A DNA stretch of 64,000 nt from Penelope pileata. Lineage: Eukaryota > Chordata > Aves > Galliformes > Cracidae. The notes beneath the pieces were generated by a model that saw nothing but the letters and a program-made list of their open reading frames with translations, was not told the DNA's origin and ran no database searches. Of the stretch, positions 23,035 through 34,523 are shown one piece after another; position 1 is the first letter of the stretch; each line of letters opens with the position of its first letter. The stretch spans positions 1-64,000 of the forward strand of contig WBMW01005278.1 in the NCBI GenBank assembly GCA_013396635.1. The letters are read 5' to 3'. The position numbers and the translations under genes are program-made.

Positions 23035-25654
23035 AAAGAGGAGCAGGACAGGTCCGTGCAGTGCAGATCTGCTGCACACCTACGCCTCCCCATCCACAGT
23101 CTCCTGACTGTGTAATTACTTGACCCAACCTGTGGAAATTTCTGAGTTTTTAGGAGTTTTCATGACAGTCTGAAGTGCGTTTTTTTGGCCATTCCCATGT
23201 GGTGATCTCTGTGGTGGAATCTAGAATAAGCATCACAGATTTTTCATATCTTAAAGATAATTTGATCTTGAGCATCGAGCAATTTAAGGTCACTAAATGC
23301 ACAGGGAACTGATGGAAGCACACGGTGTGAGGCAGGGCTGCTGCTGTGCCCCTAGGCTTCGTGCTCGTGCCATTGCCCCTCCACCATGGGAAGAGTTGTG
23401 GGCAGAGCTTCCCAGAGCTCTGTCACTCTGAATACTGCTTGTAGAAATACAGGCACAATTAGGCTAAGAGCACTGAACAAATGTCTCTGAAAGGAAGAAA
23501 AAGGGTGACTCATGCTATTTGGTCTCCTGCTGCATCAGTTTATGTCCCTCTGTCTGATAGCAATGTCAAAAATATGAATCTTTTCTGCATGAGCCGAGGC
23601 TGAACTCGTGTGCTGCTGACACTACCCTCAGCGGTGTCGGAGGCGATCACCATCACCGGGCTGTTCCTGTCACCCCATCGCAGATACACCCAGGGACTCC
23701 AGGCACTCCTCTGCACTTCACAGGAATATTCATTCACGATTAAAAAACACTTGCCCAGCTTTGTAAGAAGGAAAAAAACAAGTGGGGTTGCCGTTGATTT
23801 CTGACTGCAGCTGCCGTGCGATAGCATGAGGACGTCACAGTGTGCAAGCGTGGCTGCTCTCAGCAGTGCTTTGCACTTCTGTGCCACTTTTCCTTAAAGA
23901 CCTCAGAACTTTCCAAGCTTCCCCATGTTCTGCTGAGGCAGCATGATGCTGTGCTCGCTGGGTGAGCAGAGGCACGAGGCAAGGTTGCAGTTCTCAGAAG
24001 TGCTGAGCCCCCGACGGTCTCTGGTCTCCGTGTGGGCTCTCAGGCACTGGAACAGTTTGTTTAGGGCATACCCCATGTTTCTGTGAGAGCTGGAAATAGA
24101 AATCCAGGAGTCCCGACCTTTTCTTGATGTTGAACCTGTGGCCACGTTTCTTCTTGCTAAATGTGGTGAGGTGATCTTCAGCTGAAGAAAATGGCAGGAT
24201 CAGCAAAGATGGTTCCCAGCTGGGATGGGATGCAGAAAATGGCCATTACAGCAGATTTTGAAGAGCACATGTGGCAGCCTTGGTGCCATGGGCTGGGAGG
24301 TGTGTGGCAAACACCCAGGGAACACAGTGAGTGCAGTCCTGAGGGCTCCCTGGAGGATTCTTCTTCTTTTTGGATGGGAAAATGGAGAAGAAGCCCCACC
24401 TTGAGCAGTGCACCATCGCACACAGTGGTGTTTCAGACACCACAACGTGTGGCAGTGCTCCTTGTGAAGATGTCAGCCCATCCATGCTGTAAATTGGCAC
24501 ATTATGTGCTTCATTAGAATGCAGTATCAGCACGGGGAACCGTACTGACAACAATATGGTCCGAGCATCTGCGCCGAAGCCAGAAAATGGCTGATGGCGG
24601 GCATGCCCCGCTTATGTCTGCAGCTAATTCTGGTCAGGGAGTGGAAATAATTGCGTAAACAGAATTAACTTTATATTGGGAAAGGAATAGACGTTTGTGG
24701 TGTGCATTGCCCGTGGAAATTTGATTTCTCTATGGGCCAGTGCTGTGTGGAGCTGCCAGGTGGCAGCGGATGTTGCACATCTCTGCCCTGGGATGCGTGG
24801 AGGGGAGCTGCATTGCTGACAGTCTCACCTCCAGGCTGAGTTTCCTTGCCCTGCTTAAGAACTGGAAACAGGGTTTTGCTTACTGGACACTGGAAAATCA
24901 ACCCTCTGCTGTCCATGAAGTCTGGAGCGCTGCCTGTGCCCCTGGCACAGCTGGATCTGAAGCTGCTGTTGGTGCTTGTGAGCCAGCTCTGCCTGCCTGG
25001 GGCAGCCCCCATGAGCAGTGAGAATGGAGCTTGGTTTCTCCCAAGGGTTTTGGGCTGAGTGTGAAGCTAGCTCAGGTCTTTGCAAGTGGCATGTTGGTAG
25101 CACTGATAGTGATAACCGCCATTGCACCATAACCACAATCAGTGACCATGGTTGCACCCAACAGCTTTTTCTCATGTGGGATTCCCATCTCAACGCAAAT
25201 CCGTGAGGGCTTTACAAGGTTCACTGTGTGCTGGAAGAGGGAACTGACTTTTCTATTGAAAGTTTAAATATCAGCTTGCTTGCTATCTTCCAAAGGTTCA
25301 GTGGGAAGAAATAGGAGGAGGAAGAATGCCTGTGCCATCAGCTGGTGCAAAGCTTTGGTTGTCCATGCTGAGACAATTGCTCGTGGGCTCGTTCCCTCAT
25401 TTCAGGCCCTAGGCAGAAATGAAGTTGAACCAAGATAGTTTTCTTGGGGTTTGGGGAGTCCTGAGCCTGCAGCTTGGGGGGCTTAGCACTGCTGGCAAAG
25501 GGAGAACGTTGATTTTTGCACCTTCTCCAGGGGAAGGAGAAGTGTCAGTCTGTAATTTTTGGGCTGTGATTTTTTTTTAAGGGGTGAGAACTGGAGAGAC
25601 CCTCACACAAAGATCAAAATGCCCACAAATAATTATCACTTGTGGACGCTGTTA
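23035..25654. other. Unique sequence, no gene recognised
   Basis: No repeat or gene was recognised. Frames such as 24671-25012 and 24855-25193 (112-113 codons, minus strand) overlap plus-strand frames and have low-complexity composition without domains. Confidence 0.5.
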
Positions 25655-25711
25655 CTTAATTTGATGATCTCTAAGGTCCCTTCCAACCTGAACCGTTCTA
25701 TCATTCTATGA
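25655..25711 (+). mobile_element. CR1 3' terminus
   Basis: The words 'ttgatgatctctaaggtccc' and 'ttccaacctgaaccgttcta' followed by 'tcattctatgat' are a clear CR1 end. The upstream body is missing. Confidence 0.9.
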
Positions 25712-28700
25712 TTTGGCTTCTGAATTGCAGAAAACATTGCAAAACCCTGGGCCCTTGGTATCATTCAGTGACATTTTCTTTCTATTTGATGTTTTCTTAC
25801 TGATATTTTGTGTCTGAAAATGAAAGAAATCAGAGGCACACTTATTGTGATAACAGTTAACATTCAGCATCAGAAATGGATTTAGCAAAGCAAAAAAGAA
25901 ATGAAAGGTGTAAATTAAATCTCCATAATGATGAGGGATTTGCATGATATCTAATGCTAAGATACCCTATTAGCCAATAAATAACCCTGTGCTCGTTACC
26001 TCTGGGAGCCGTGTTTGCATTTTATTATAATTATTTCTTGTCTTGGGGCATTTACTAGGGAAAAAATCCCAGAAAGTTAACAGCAAATTTTTGTAATTAA
26101 ACTTCAAGATGAATTGAGACTTTGTAGACGTAAATCTTTTCATTTGTGCCAAGCTGTAACATTTTGTTAGCACAATATCAACTAATTTATGGAAATATTG
26201 CCAATTATGGACATTTCCAGACAAATGAAACAAACAAAACTGGCAATAGTGGAGCAAGCAGCGTATTTTGATACTCCATGATGTGACTACGTTATTAATG
26301 AAGACAACTTCAGTTAGTTAAGAAAATGCCAGAACCGTTTTTCAGGGGAGGAAATCTCATGTGAAATAGATGTGAAAGTTGAGGAATCGGTATGGCTATC
26401 ACTATCCAACTCTTCTTGGAAAGCACCGTTTGCTTTGGATCCTCTGTCTTTAGGCAGTCTTAGAGATGGGTCTTAGGGATAGCAGCAGCCCCAGCCCCAC
26501 TTCTGGTATCCAGTTGCTGCATGATCTCGTGGTGACCAACCTGCGTTGCTTTTTCCTACCTAGAGGTGAAGTTGTGCTAACAGCACAGTGGCCAACGTGG
26601 CAGAATAATTCCAGATCTCCACAGAGGATTTCACCAGGCCATCAATGGGGAGGCGTGGGGGGATGTTCCTGGTGCCTTCCTCCTACACCCAGGTGAGGAC
26701 ACGTTTACCCCCTGCAGGAGGTGAGGATGGACGCAGTGACAGAGACCTGTGTTACTACACTCCTCACAAGTACCACGCTCACCTTTCTGAATTGTTCAGA
26801 AGCTGTTTTGTAGCCTCCGCATCAGGACGAGTCCCTCATGTACTCATTTCATAACCCACAATATGGCACAGAAGCTGTTGGGGACATCATTGACTCAATC
26901 AGCAGGCTGAAACAAGCCAGGAAGAGGCTTTGGAATTCTGACAACAAAAGGGAGGCCCAAACATTCATCCAAAACCAGTGACTTTTAATCTCCTGAACAC
27001 CTTGCCTAAGCTAAGTGTGGAACTTTTCCTAGGGTAGGACCACGCCGTGATGCATTGGATGTGTTGGTTTGGTTTTGATAAAGTTGTTATCTCCTGCTAT
27101 AACCAGGCTGATGGTGTAAGTGATGGATACGATGAGCTGTTCAAAACAAAGAGCTAAGGACTGAGGAGATTTGTATTGATCAGGGAGGATCCGAAAGAAA
27201 AGGATGTGTGGGAGCCTGCATTTTTTCCCTGCTCAAAAGGAATGCAGCTGGGTGTAATTATTTCAGCACACCCAGACAGCTGTTGTGACGGGAGCCTGTT
27301 GCTGGAGAGCAGGAGCTGAGTGAACCATTTACACGGTATTTAGCTGTTTTCCTGGTTTTGTTAAGCTCCCTGGCCAACGTGTTGGCACAGCAAAAGGAAT
27401 CATCTTTGAGCTGGCACAGCAAATACGCGTGAGCTTCCTGATGCAGCTGGGTTTGTGCATCCCTGTTGCTTCATATGGACCAGGAGCACTTGGTGCTCTC
27501 ATTTGGTAGCAGCAGTTTCTCCCAGCACGTAGGATGTGGCTGACATTGAGACTTTAGATACTGGGATTTTTTAGCATTGCTTGCACACAGCCCAGTGGGG
27601 ACGTCCTGCTTAACAACAGAGTGCAACATACAGATTTGTAAAACTTAAATCCCGTTTCTTACTTAAAGTAAAGGCAATAATACGAAGGCAGCTCACTGCA
27701 GACTTGTAGGAAATGGCCTTCTGCTGCAGTTGTTCCCCCAGGTCTCAGCTTGAAGGGTGTTGTGTGCAAGGGTTATTTTCCCAGCTCTTTGTGTGAACCA
27801 TGCTGAGAAAAAAGGGGTTACAATGGGGGAAATGCCTGTAGGAACTCACAGGTTGTTTAGGTTTGGGATCTTTGTGTAATAATTTTGTTGAATGGCAGTA
27901 AGAGAGTTCCCTATGTGATGTCTTTCACCAGACCACCGTGGAGGGTTTTGCAAGCCTCCATCAGGCTCGTGTAACAGAGGTACATGAAGGAGCAGCGACC
28001 CTGTTCCCTTGTGCTGATGAGGAAAGAGAAATGGGGAGTGATTAAACCCCAGTATTCAGTGGTGGCTCTCTGAGCAGTTTGCCCAAAGCATGTTGTTTTT
28101 CTCTTTTGGGACTGCTCACCTGCATAGGGCGTGTGCTTTTTGTTACCAGAATTAAGGCTTAGGGTCCTCCAGAGCAAACTTCATGCTGGGATTTCTGCAG
28201 GGATGGAGCAATCCATCACTTTGTTGGTCTGATGTGGAGGGAAACTGATGGCCTCTGTCAGAGGCTTTCTGCACAGACTGTAACATTAAACAAAAAAGAA
28301 AAAGAGGGAAAAAAAAAAGGTGGGGAAAAAAACTTTTCAGCTCTGCGGCATCTTCCTACCACAGGCACAGGAGCAAGCGACAGTTTGATAACAGATTGCC
28401 TGAGAGTTTGTGTGTCTGGAGGTAGGGAAGGAAATTGGTTGGAGAACAGAAACGTGGAGACGACAGCTGGTTAGGGCTTTTGAAAGAGGATCTCGGAATA
28501 TGCCCAGTGTCCTTCGTAGGAGGCATGTGTCCATAAACACAAAGTGAGCGTCTGGCGCAGTCCCTGCAGGGATTCAGCTCAGCGGAACTCAGCCAAACTG
28601 GAGGAAAAAACAAAAGGTATGGCAAGGAATTCAGAGAAAGTCCAGCAAAATTTGGAATGGAAGAAAGGTAGCAATGCAGCATGTCCTGCGGCGAACGAAA

Positions 28701-30932
28701 CAATTAGATGTCATTTATGGCAATGTGAAAAACAGTGCTTCATTTAGCGGCTGTAGGATACCCTGTAAAACTGTAGGTAGCTCTGCTGCTTGGGGCTGCT
28801 CCACAATCATCTTCCTTGCTCTTCTCTGAGCATTTTAATTAACCTTTGGTGCCCTGATCCCACACCCACCCCCCATAACTCTGTGCTCATGCAGAGTTAC
28901 GGTGCTGATCAGCAGCACCAACAGAGAGGGAGAGGCTTCCACTTCGTTTCTGTCTCCATGGAAGTGAACTCCTTTGCTGGCTGCCCACTGTTTGTCACAA
29001 CATTATTTTTTCAATTTAAAGAATGAAGGTAAGAACCTCTCCCTGTGAGTTTGTAAAGGCTAATGTTCAGAGAGCTTTGGCCAAGTAATACGTGATCTAT
29101 GAAATGAAAATAACTATTTAATTTTAAAAAGCAGAGTGACAAGGCAGTACAATGAGCTTCTTTGGTACCATAAATCTTAAATTACCCTCTTCTAACACGG
29201 CAGCACTCCTCCCTAGTCTGTGCATTGCAGTGGCAGGCACTGCCCAGCTATAACTTTCACCATGCGGAGTTCTGGGTGTGCTTAACAATAAAAAATTACA
29301 AGGACCTTTTTTATTTCCTTTTGCTTGTTTCCTCCGGGTTCAAGGTGCCATCGCTGTGTAGCTCTCAGGAGCAGCAGGTGAGCAAATCCTCTGGGCTTTC
29401 GACAGCCAGTTGCTGAATGATTCATCAGCTGGCCTCGGGGCTCAGGGCTGCTTTTATGTTCTCCCTCGTGTTTTCTCTTCATCAGATCCCTGATCCCTTA
29501 GAAATCCATCCCTCGGATGCTCATGTCTGCTGCATTATCTGCGAGGCAGCTCCGTGCTCTGCCATCCCTCTGTGGCTCCTGGTAGTGAAATTCCTGCGCT
29601 CGCCTTGTGTAGCTGCATCCCCGTTAAAACGGCCCTGGGAGAGCCTTGGGTTTGTAGCCACCTACCTGATTTATTTTGAGCAATGTTCAGTTTTGGTTTC
29701 AGATTGCTCCTCCTAATCACCAGTCAGTCATGGCCTGGCCCCCCCCGGTATCATGAAGAATATAAATACCGTGTTACAGGCAGCAGCCTACCATGCTGAA
29801 GTTTCACCAGCGACTCATGGCATACAGCCTGATAAAAGCATCTTCCAGTGTCATCTGCCTCCTGGTGCTGAAAGTGCTGGGGTGCCCCTGCCCAGCTCCC
29901 GCCCCAGTGCTGTGCTAAATGCTGCTGGTGGAGGGCTGGATCCATGCCTAAAGTATATAACAAGTTAAAATCAGCTGAATGAGAAACATCACCACAGTCC
30001 CTTCACTGCCTTTTGCAGGAATGGATGTCTAAGGTTTTATCAGAGCACCCTAAGAGCAGGGTTTCCACTTGAGCACTCCATGCAGGAATTTTTGTCTATC
30101 TCTTATGCTTTCAGTGGTCCTTGTTTTTTGGTGCAATGCTTGCTGTTCTGCCCTGCTGAGCGCACAGCATCCCTCTTGGGTTGTTCCTTCTTGGCAGCTG
30201 GGCTCTGGGACAAGCCAGGAGTCAAGAGTGTGGGTGGACCAAGAGCATCATCAGCATCCCAGTCCTATGGAAACTGTCAAAGAGTGCTCCAGGCAGCTGT
30301 GATAGCAACAGTGCAGCCCCCCCCTCAAATGGCAGTGATGTTTCTGGGCGTTCTGGATGTGCTTTGTCCATTTCCACTGTGTTTAGGAAAAAAGTGCTTT
30401 TTCATCTGTTGATTTTTTTTTCTGTCTATACAAGAAATCAGCCATGAATTTGCAGCCACCTTTTGCAGGGAGGCTGCGTTTTGATGGAGAGTTTTGTGAT
30501 GTTTACAGCGGTTGGTTCTTCTGAGCTCCCGTATTTGAGGAGTTACTGCCTCTTGTGAGCTGTCCACAAACACCAATTTCCACCCCTTTCCCTGATCTCT
30601 AGCTTTCGTGCCCATCTTTGGGTCTCGCTGGCTTCAAGGACCCCCATCAGGAGTCACCTCCACTTAGTTGGGGCAAATGGTTCAGGAAGCAGCTGGCTCT
30701 CAGCCTCCCCTTGCAGCAAAGCATTCACTGACCTCCAGGTGCACTGGGGGTGGATGGGGCCACCTCCTGCACATCCCATTGGGCCACACTTGCTCCTTGC
30801 CCTGCTGCATGCAGACAGCCTCAGGGAAGGAGCATGGAGGAGGAACCTCATTCCATCTGCGTGGAGCACTGGGGGTGTGGGGCTGCCTCCAACCCCAGGT
30901 GACACAGCAAGGCAGGACGCTGGTGGCCCCGG
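25712..30932. other. Unique sequence with an AT-rich block, no gene recognised
   Basis: An AT-rich, repeat-free block at about 25800-26330 has several TAAT words and no CR1. The remainder is unremarkable, with purine-rich stretches near 28290-28340 and possible poly(A)-signal words that have no coding sequence nearby. No exon was recognised. Confidence 0.45.
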
Positions 30933-30992
30933 GTGTTGATCCCTTGTTGATCCAGGTGTTGATCCAGTGTTGATGCACTGTTGGTCTTGATC
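30933..30992 (+). repeat. Degenerate tandem repeat of 'gttgatcca' units inside a CR1 approach
   Basis: Units beginning 'gttgatc' or 'gttgatg' recur at roughly 10-13 base intervals about four times, followed by 'gttggtcttgatc'. The last unit blends into the CR1 word 'cttgatctagcagttgg', which suggests the repeat grew from that CR1 sequence. Confidence 0.75.
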
Positions 30993-31090
30993 TAGCAGTT
31001 GGCAGCCCTGCCCACAGCAGGGAGTTGGAACTGGACGATCTTTGAGGTCCCTTCCAACCCAACCCATTCTATGATTCATTCTATGATTCT
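30983..31090 (+). mobile_element. CR1 3' terminus
   Basis: The sequence reads 'cttgatctagcagttggcag', 'ttggaactggacgatctttg', 'aggtcccttccaacccaacc' and then 'attctatgattcattctatg'. The tail has a duplicated 'attctatgattc' unit. Confidence 0.94.
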
Positions 31091-33269
31091 CTGAAATATA
31101 AACCAACTTCCCAGGCTCTCTCTATATGTTGTCTTTGGCGCTTCTTCTTCACTTCCTTTAAAATGGTCTTGTGATGTAACTGTAACGAAGGGACTTGTGG
31201 AAATGTGAGTACTTTTGTTTCACTCTTCTTGTGAAATAAAATTGAAGAAAAAGAGAGAGCTTGGAGATCCTGCAGTCACCTACAGACCTGTCATTTAAGC
31301 CTGCATGGTTTTATGGAAACTTTACTTTTCAGCTCAGGAGACCACTCCTGATACAGAGAGCGCTGACCTAGGGCTGAGGAAAACTCAGTTCTCCCCTCAT
31401 CTCATCCAACCATTCGAGTCGTTTCCATCTCAGTCTCCCATATGCCAAGGTGGGGTGAGAGTGCTCTAAGGAATTTAGAGCTCTACTGTTGGGAGCTGCG
31501 TGAGGCGAGGATTTATAACGTTAAATGCATTGAATTGCAGCCAAGGTTTGCACTGCTGCTGTGAATGCCCTCAGCATAGAGTGTTTTCACCGTGCTGAGA
31601 GCTTGTTAGCACTGCTTTGACATTCTGCTATTAAGTGCAAGGGAAGCAGCTGATTAATTTAGACTTGCTCCTCACACAGATTGTGTCTTTGTTGGACGGG
31701 GTGTTGGTGCCATGTGTCAGGAAGCAGGACTTCCAGAAAGGGCCGTGAGTGGGAGCTGTTTTTGCAGAGCACCGTGCCCAGGGTGAGTGGGGCTGGGCGG
31801 AGGAGGCAGCGCCTGGGTCCCGTGGGGAGCTGGGCTGGGCAGCAGGTTTTCTCATGAAGGGTTTTCTGATGCTCTTTTGAAACACTTATTCTGTGAGAAG
31901 GCCTAAGGGCATCATCAGGATGTTTTACTTCAACTTTTTTTTTTTCACTTGAACTCTTCAGGGATGCTGGGCATTATGCGATATAAAAGTCAAAATGATA
32001 GAGCCAAAGTGAGAAGGAGATTGAAATGAAGCTTTTATAACTTTGACCTACAAGAAATGTCCTGAACTCATCACAAGAGAAGACGTAAGGATGGTAACCA
32101 AACTGTTTTCTGAGTGTTTTATTTCGCTGCTAAGCTGGGATTCTGAGTTTATATTCCAATTTAAGTGGAAATGTAATGTTGGATCTTAGATCTCCTCACA
32201 GCGGGAGACAGAATATCAGCAGCTCCACATCATTCTGCGGACTGGACCTACAGCCCAATTTTAGCAATCTATTCATATTGGTGTCCGCCCCCTCGCTTCA
32301 AATCACTTCTAGGAGTGCAGAGAGATATTTAGAATAATCGGGGAAATCATGTCCCTGGGTGCTTTGATCACAGACAGACACAAACCTTTGCAGCCGGTCT
32401 CTGATTTTAATGTTGTTGTAAATGAAAGGATATTGAGGTTAATTACACTTGAGGATAAAAATCCATTGATAATTGGGAGCGTTTCTTGCTGGAGATATCA
32501 AAGCCTTGCAAACACCCAGACACACGTACGGAGAGGGATGGTAGGGAGAAGGGTGTTGCTTATGAAACTCATTTGAGGGGGAGTTGAGTTTATTTCTGTG
32601 TGCTTCTCTGCGAAACCCCACATTTAGGCCTAGTGTATGTGTGGCTGGGTGTCTTTGCTGTGTGGTGTTAGAAGTGCTCTTGGGTTAGAAGCTGACCACG
32701 TCTGTTACCGAGTGAGCAAGACCGAGTGCTGAAGTAGAGGTTTGCTGGGGCGAGGTGCTCCTCTGACCCACCCTGGAGGAGATGAGCTGGAAAATGGTTT
32801 AACTGCGATGAACACTTCTCCTCTCCCCATCCCTGCAGCACACGGGGAAGGGTGCCCATCATCTCTGTGACAGGTGATTTCACCTATCAAGGTCTGGCGT
32901 GGAGGTCTGCAGGTTGATCACCCGTGCTCAGGGATGCTCTGCTTTGCTAAGGCTTGTCTGATGTCCTGAGCAGATGGACCGCGTGCTGGGGGCTTGCAAA
33001 GACCCCACTACCAGCAGCGTCAGGGAGGTCTGCGCTGGGGAGCAGCACAGGGCTTGCACAGGGCGGTGCTGGAGGCTCCGGAGTCTTCATTACAGCTGCT
33101 GGAGAAGAGAGTTTGGGTCAAGGGCGGGAGCAGCCCGTCTTGGCTCTCCTGTCCTGGGGGATCCCACACATTCTTCTTTTTCCCTTTCTTCCCTCCAGCC
33201 CTTGCCCAATGCCATCCTTCTCATAGGTACGATCTCTTCCAGTGTCCACCTTCAAATATTCCAGACTCT
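31091..33269. other. Unique sequence including an AT-rich candidate block, no gene recognised
   Basis: The part at about 32080-32480 is repeat-free and AT-rich, with words such as 'gttgttgtaaatgaaaggat' and 'ttgaggttaattacacttga', and looks like a conserved non-coding element. The 75-codon plus-strand frame at 32349-32576 inside it has no recognisable protein features. The rest is plain. Confidence 0.4.
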
Positions 33270-33331
33270 CAGTGAAATTTGGACTCAATGACCTCTAAAG
33301 GTTCCTTCCAACCCAAATGATTCTATGAATT
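33270..33331 (+). mobile_element. CR1 3' terminus
   Basis: The sequence 'ttggactcaatgacctctaa' leads to 'aggttccttccaacccaaat' and 'gattctatgaattct', a short CR1 end. Confidence 0.9.
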
Positions 33332-33709
33332 CTGCTTTTTATGCCCAGATGCACTCCAACTTCACATCCAGACAGTGAAACTAAGAAAGCCACCTTGTTA
33401 TGTACTTAGGTGGAGGAAAACTTACATTCTGGCTTTCCTAATGCAAGGAGGAAAGCATCACAGTGTATGCAGCATTGAATTTCTCTGGCACTTGTATATT
33501 GGACTTATGGACTAAGTTTTCCTCATTTGTGTAGGTCCTGTGCTTAATCATATGTTTGGAACTGGAGAAAACAAGCCCCCCCAGCCTAAATATTAGATTG
33601 CCAAGAATTATAGGAATGCACATTTTTGTGCATAGGTTTCTCAAAACCACATGGACACATTCATGCAAAGGAATTTGTTTGCTGCGAAAGAAATAATTAG
33701 AGTTTTGGC

Positions 33710-33779
33710 TTCCCTTTCCCTTTCCCTTTCCTTTTTCCTTTCCCTTTCTCTTTCCTTTTTCCTTTCCCTTTCCCTTTCC
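33710..33779 (+). repeat. 70-base pure pyrimidine tract, (CCCTTT)n-like
   Basis: All 70 bases are C or T, built from 'ccttt' to 'cccttt' units with interruptions such as 'cctttttcc' and 'ctctttcc'. The complement is a matching purine tract. Its near mirror symmetry could allow triplex (H-DNA) folding. Confidence 0.95.
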
Positions 33780-34479
33780 GATGTGATATAATTGGTTTAA
33801 TTCTTTAAGTTTATGGTCAATCATATCTTCAAACATACATGAATGTGATGTATACATATGAAGATATTTGTGAATGTACCCCTACTTTCCTTTGTAACAA
33901 AGGGAGTTAAGAGCCAATAAAAGAAAGTAACAAATAGCAGGAAAAAGAAATTGAAGAATAGAAATCTGAAATACTCTCCTTTTGTACCTGGGTCACTAAC
34001 TTAATTTTCTCCTCCGATTGAATAGATTTTAATTTCTAGGAAGTCCTACAGATATCTTGAATCTTTGTCAAATTATCATTATGTTGATTTATTGGCTTCA
34101 CAAAAAATGTTAGCTCCCCCACACGGAGGAACCAATCATTTCTAATGGAAACCTTTAAACAATTCTTTTTTTTTTTTCCAAAGAGGAAACTGTAATATAC
34201 CGCACTGAGCCTAATTTTCATTAATTTGTGCCTGAGCAAAGGGATCTTTTTTATGGAATAGGAGGCTCACTTTATAACCTGCACAGAGATGAAATCATTT
34301 GGAGAGATGAGGAACCAGAGCCAATGTTCTCTCACTTGAGTAGAGGTGAAATAACCTTGAATTCTTTTTGTTGTTTTTTTTTTTCTTTTCCTTTTTCTCC
34401 CTATCGCCTGACCATGCCATAGGGGATCTTGAATCACATTTCGAGAACAATATTTTGGGCCAGCTCTTCCAGACTTGGA

Positions 34480-34523
34480 GGCATGAGGGGTTTGGCTGTG
34501 AGGCATAAGGGGTTTGGCTGTGG
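34480..34523 (+). repeat. 22-base tandem duplication
   Basis: The unit 'ggcatgaggggtttggctgt' plus two bases at 34480-34501 is repeated directly at 34502-34523 with two mismatches. A weaker third echo ('gatggtttggct') follows near 34545. Confidence 0.88.

Noticed and set aside
30654..31106. 150-codon minus-strand and 120-codon overlapping frames
   Set aside because: They include the antisense of a CR1 tail and a tandem repeat, and both strands are open.
33438..33857. 139-codon minus-strand frame with Gly-Lys-Glu repeats
   Set aside because: The repeats are the translation of the (CCCTTT)n tract. Flanking residues are not protein-like.
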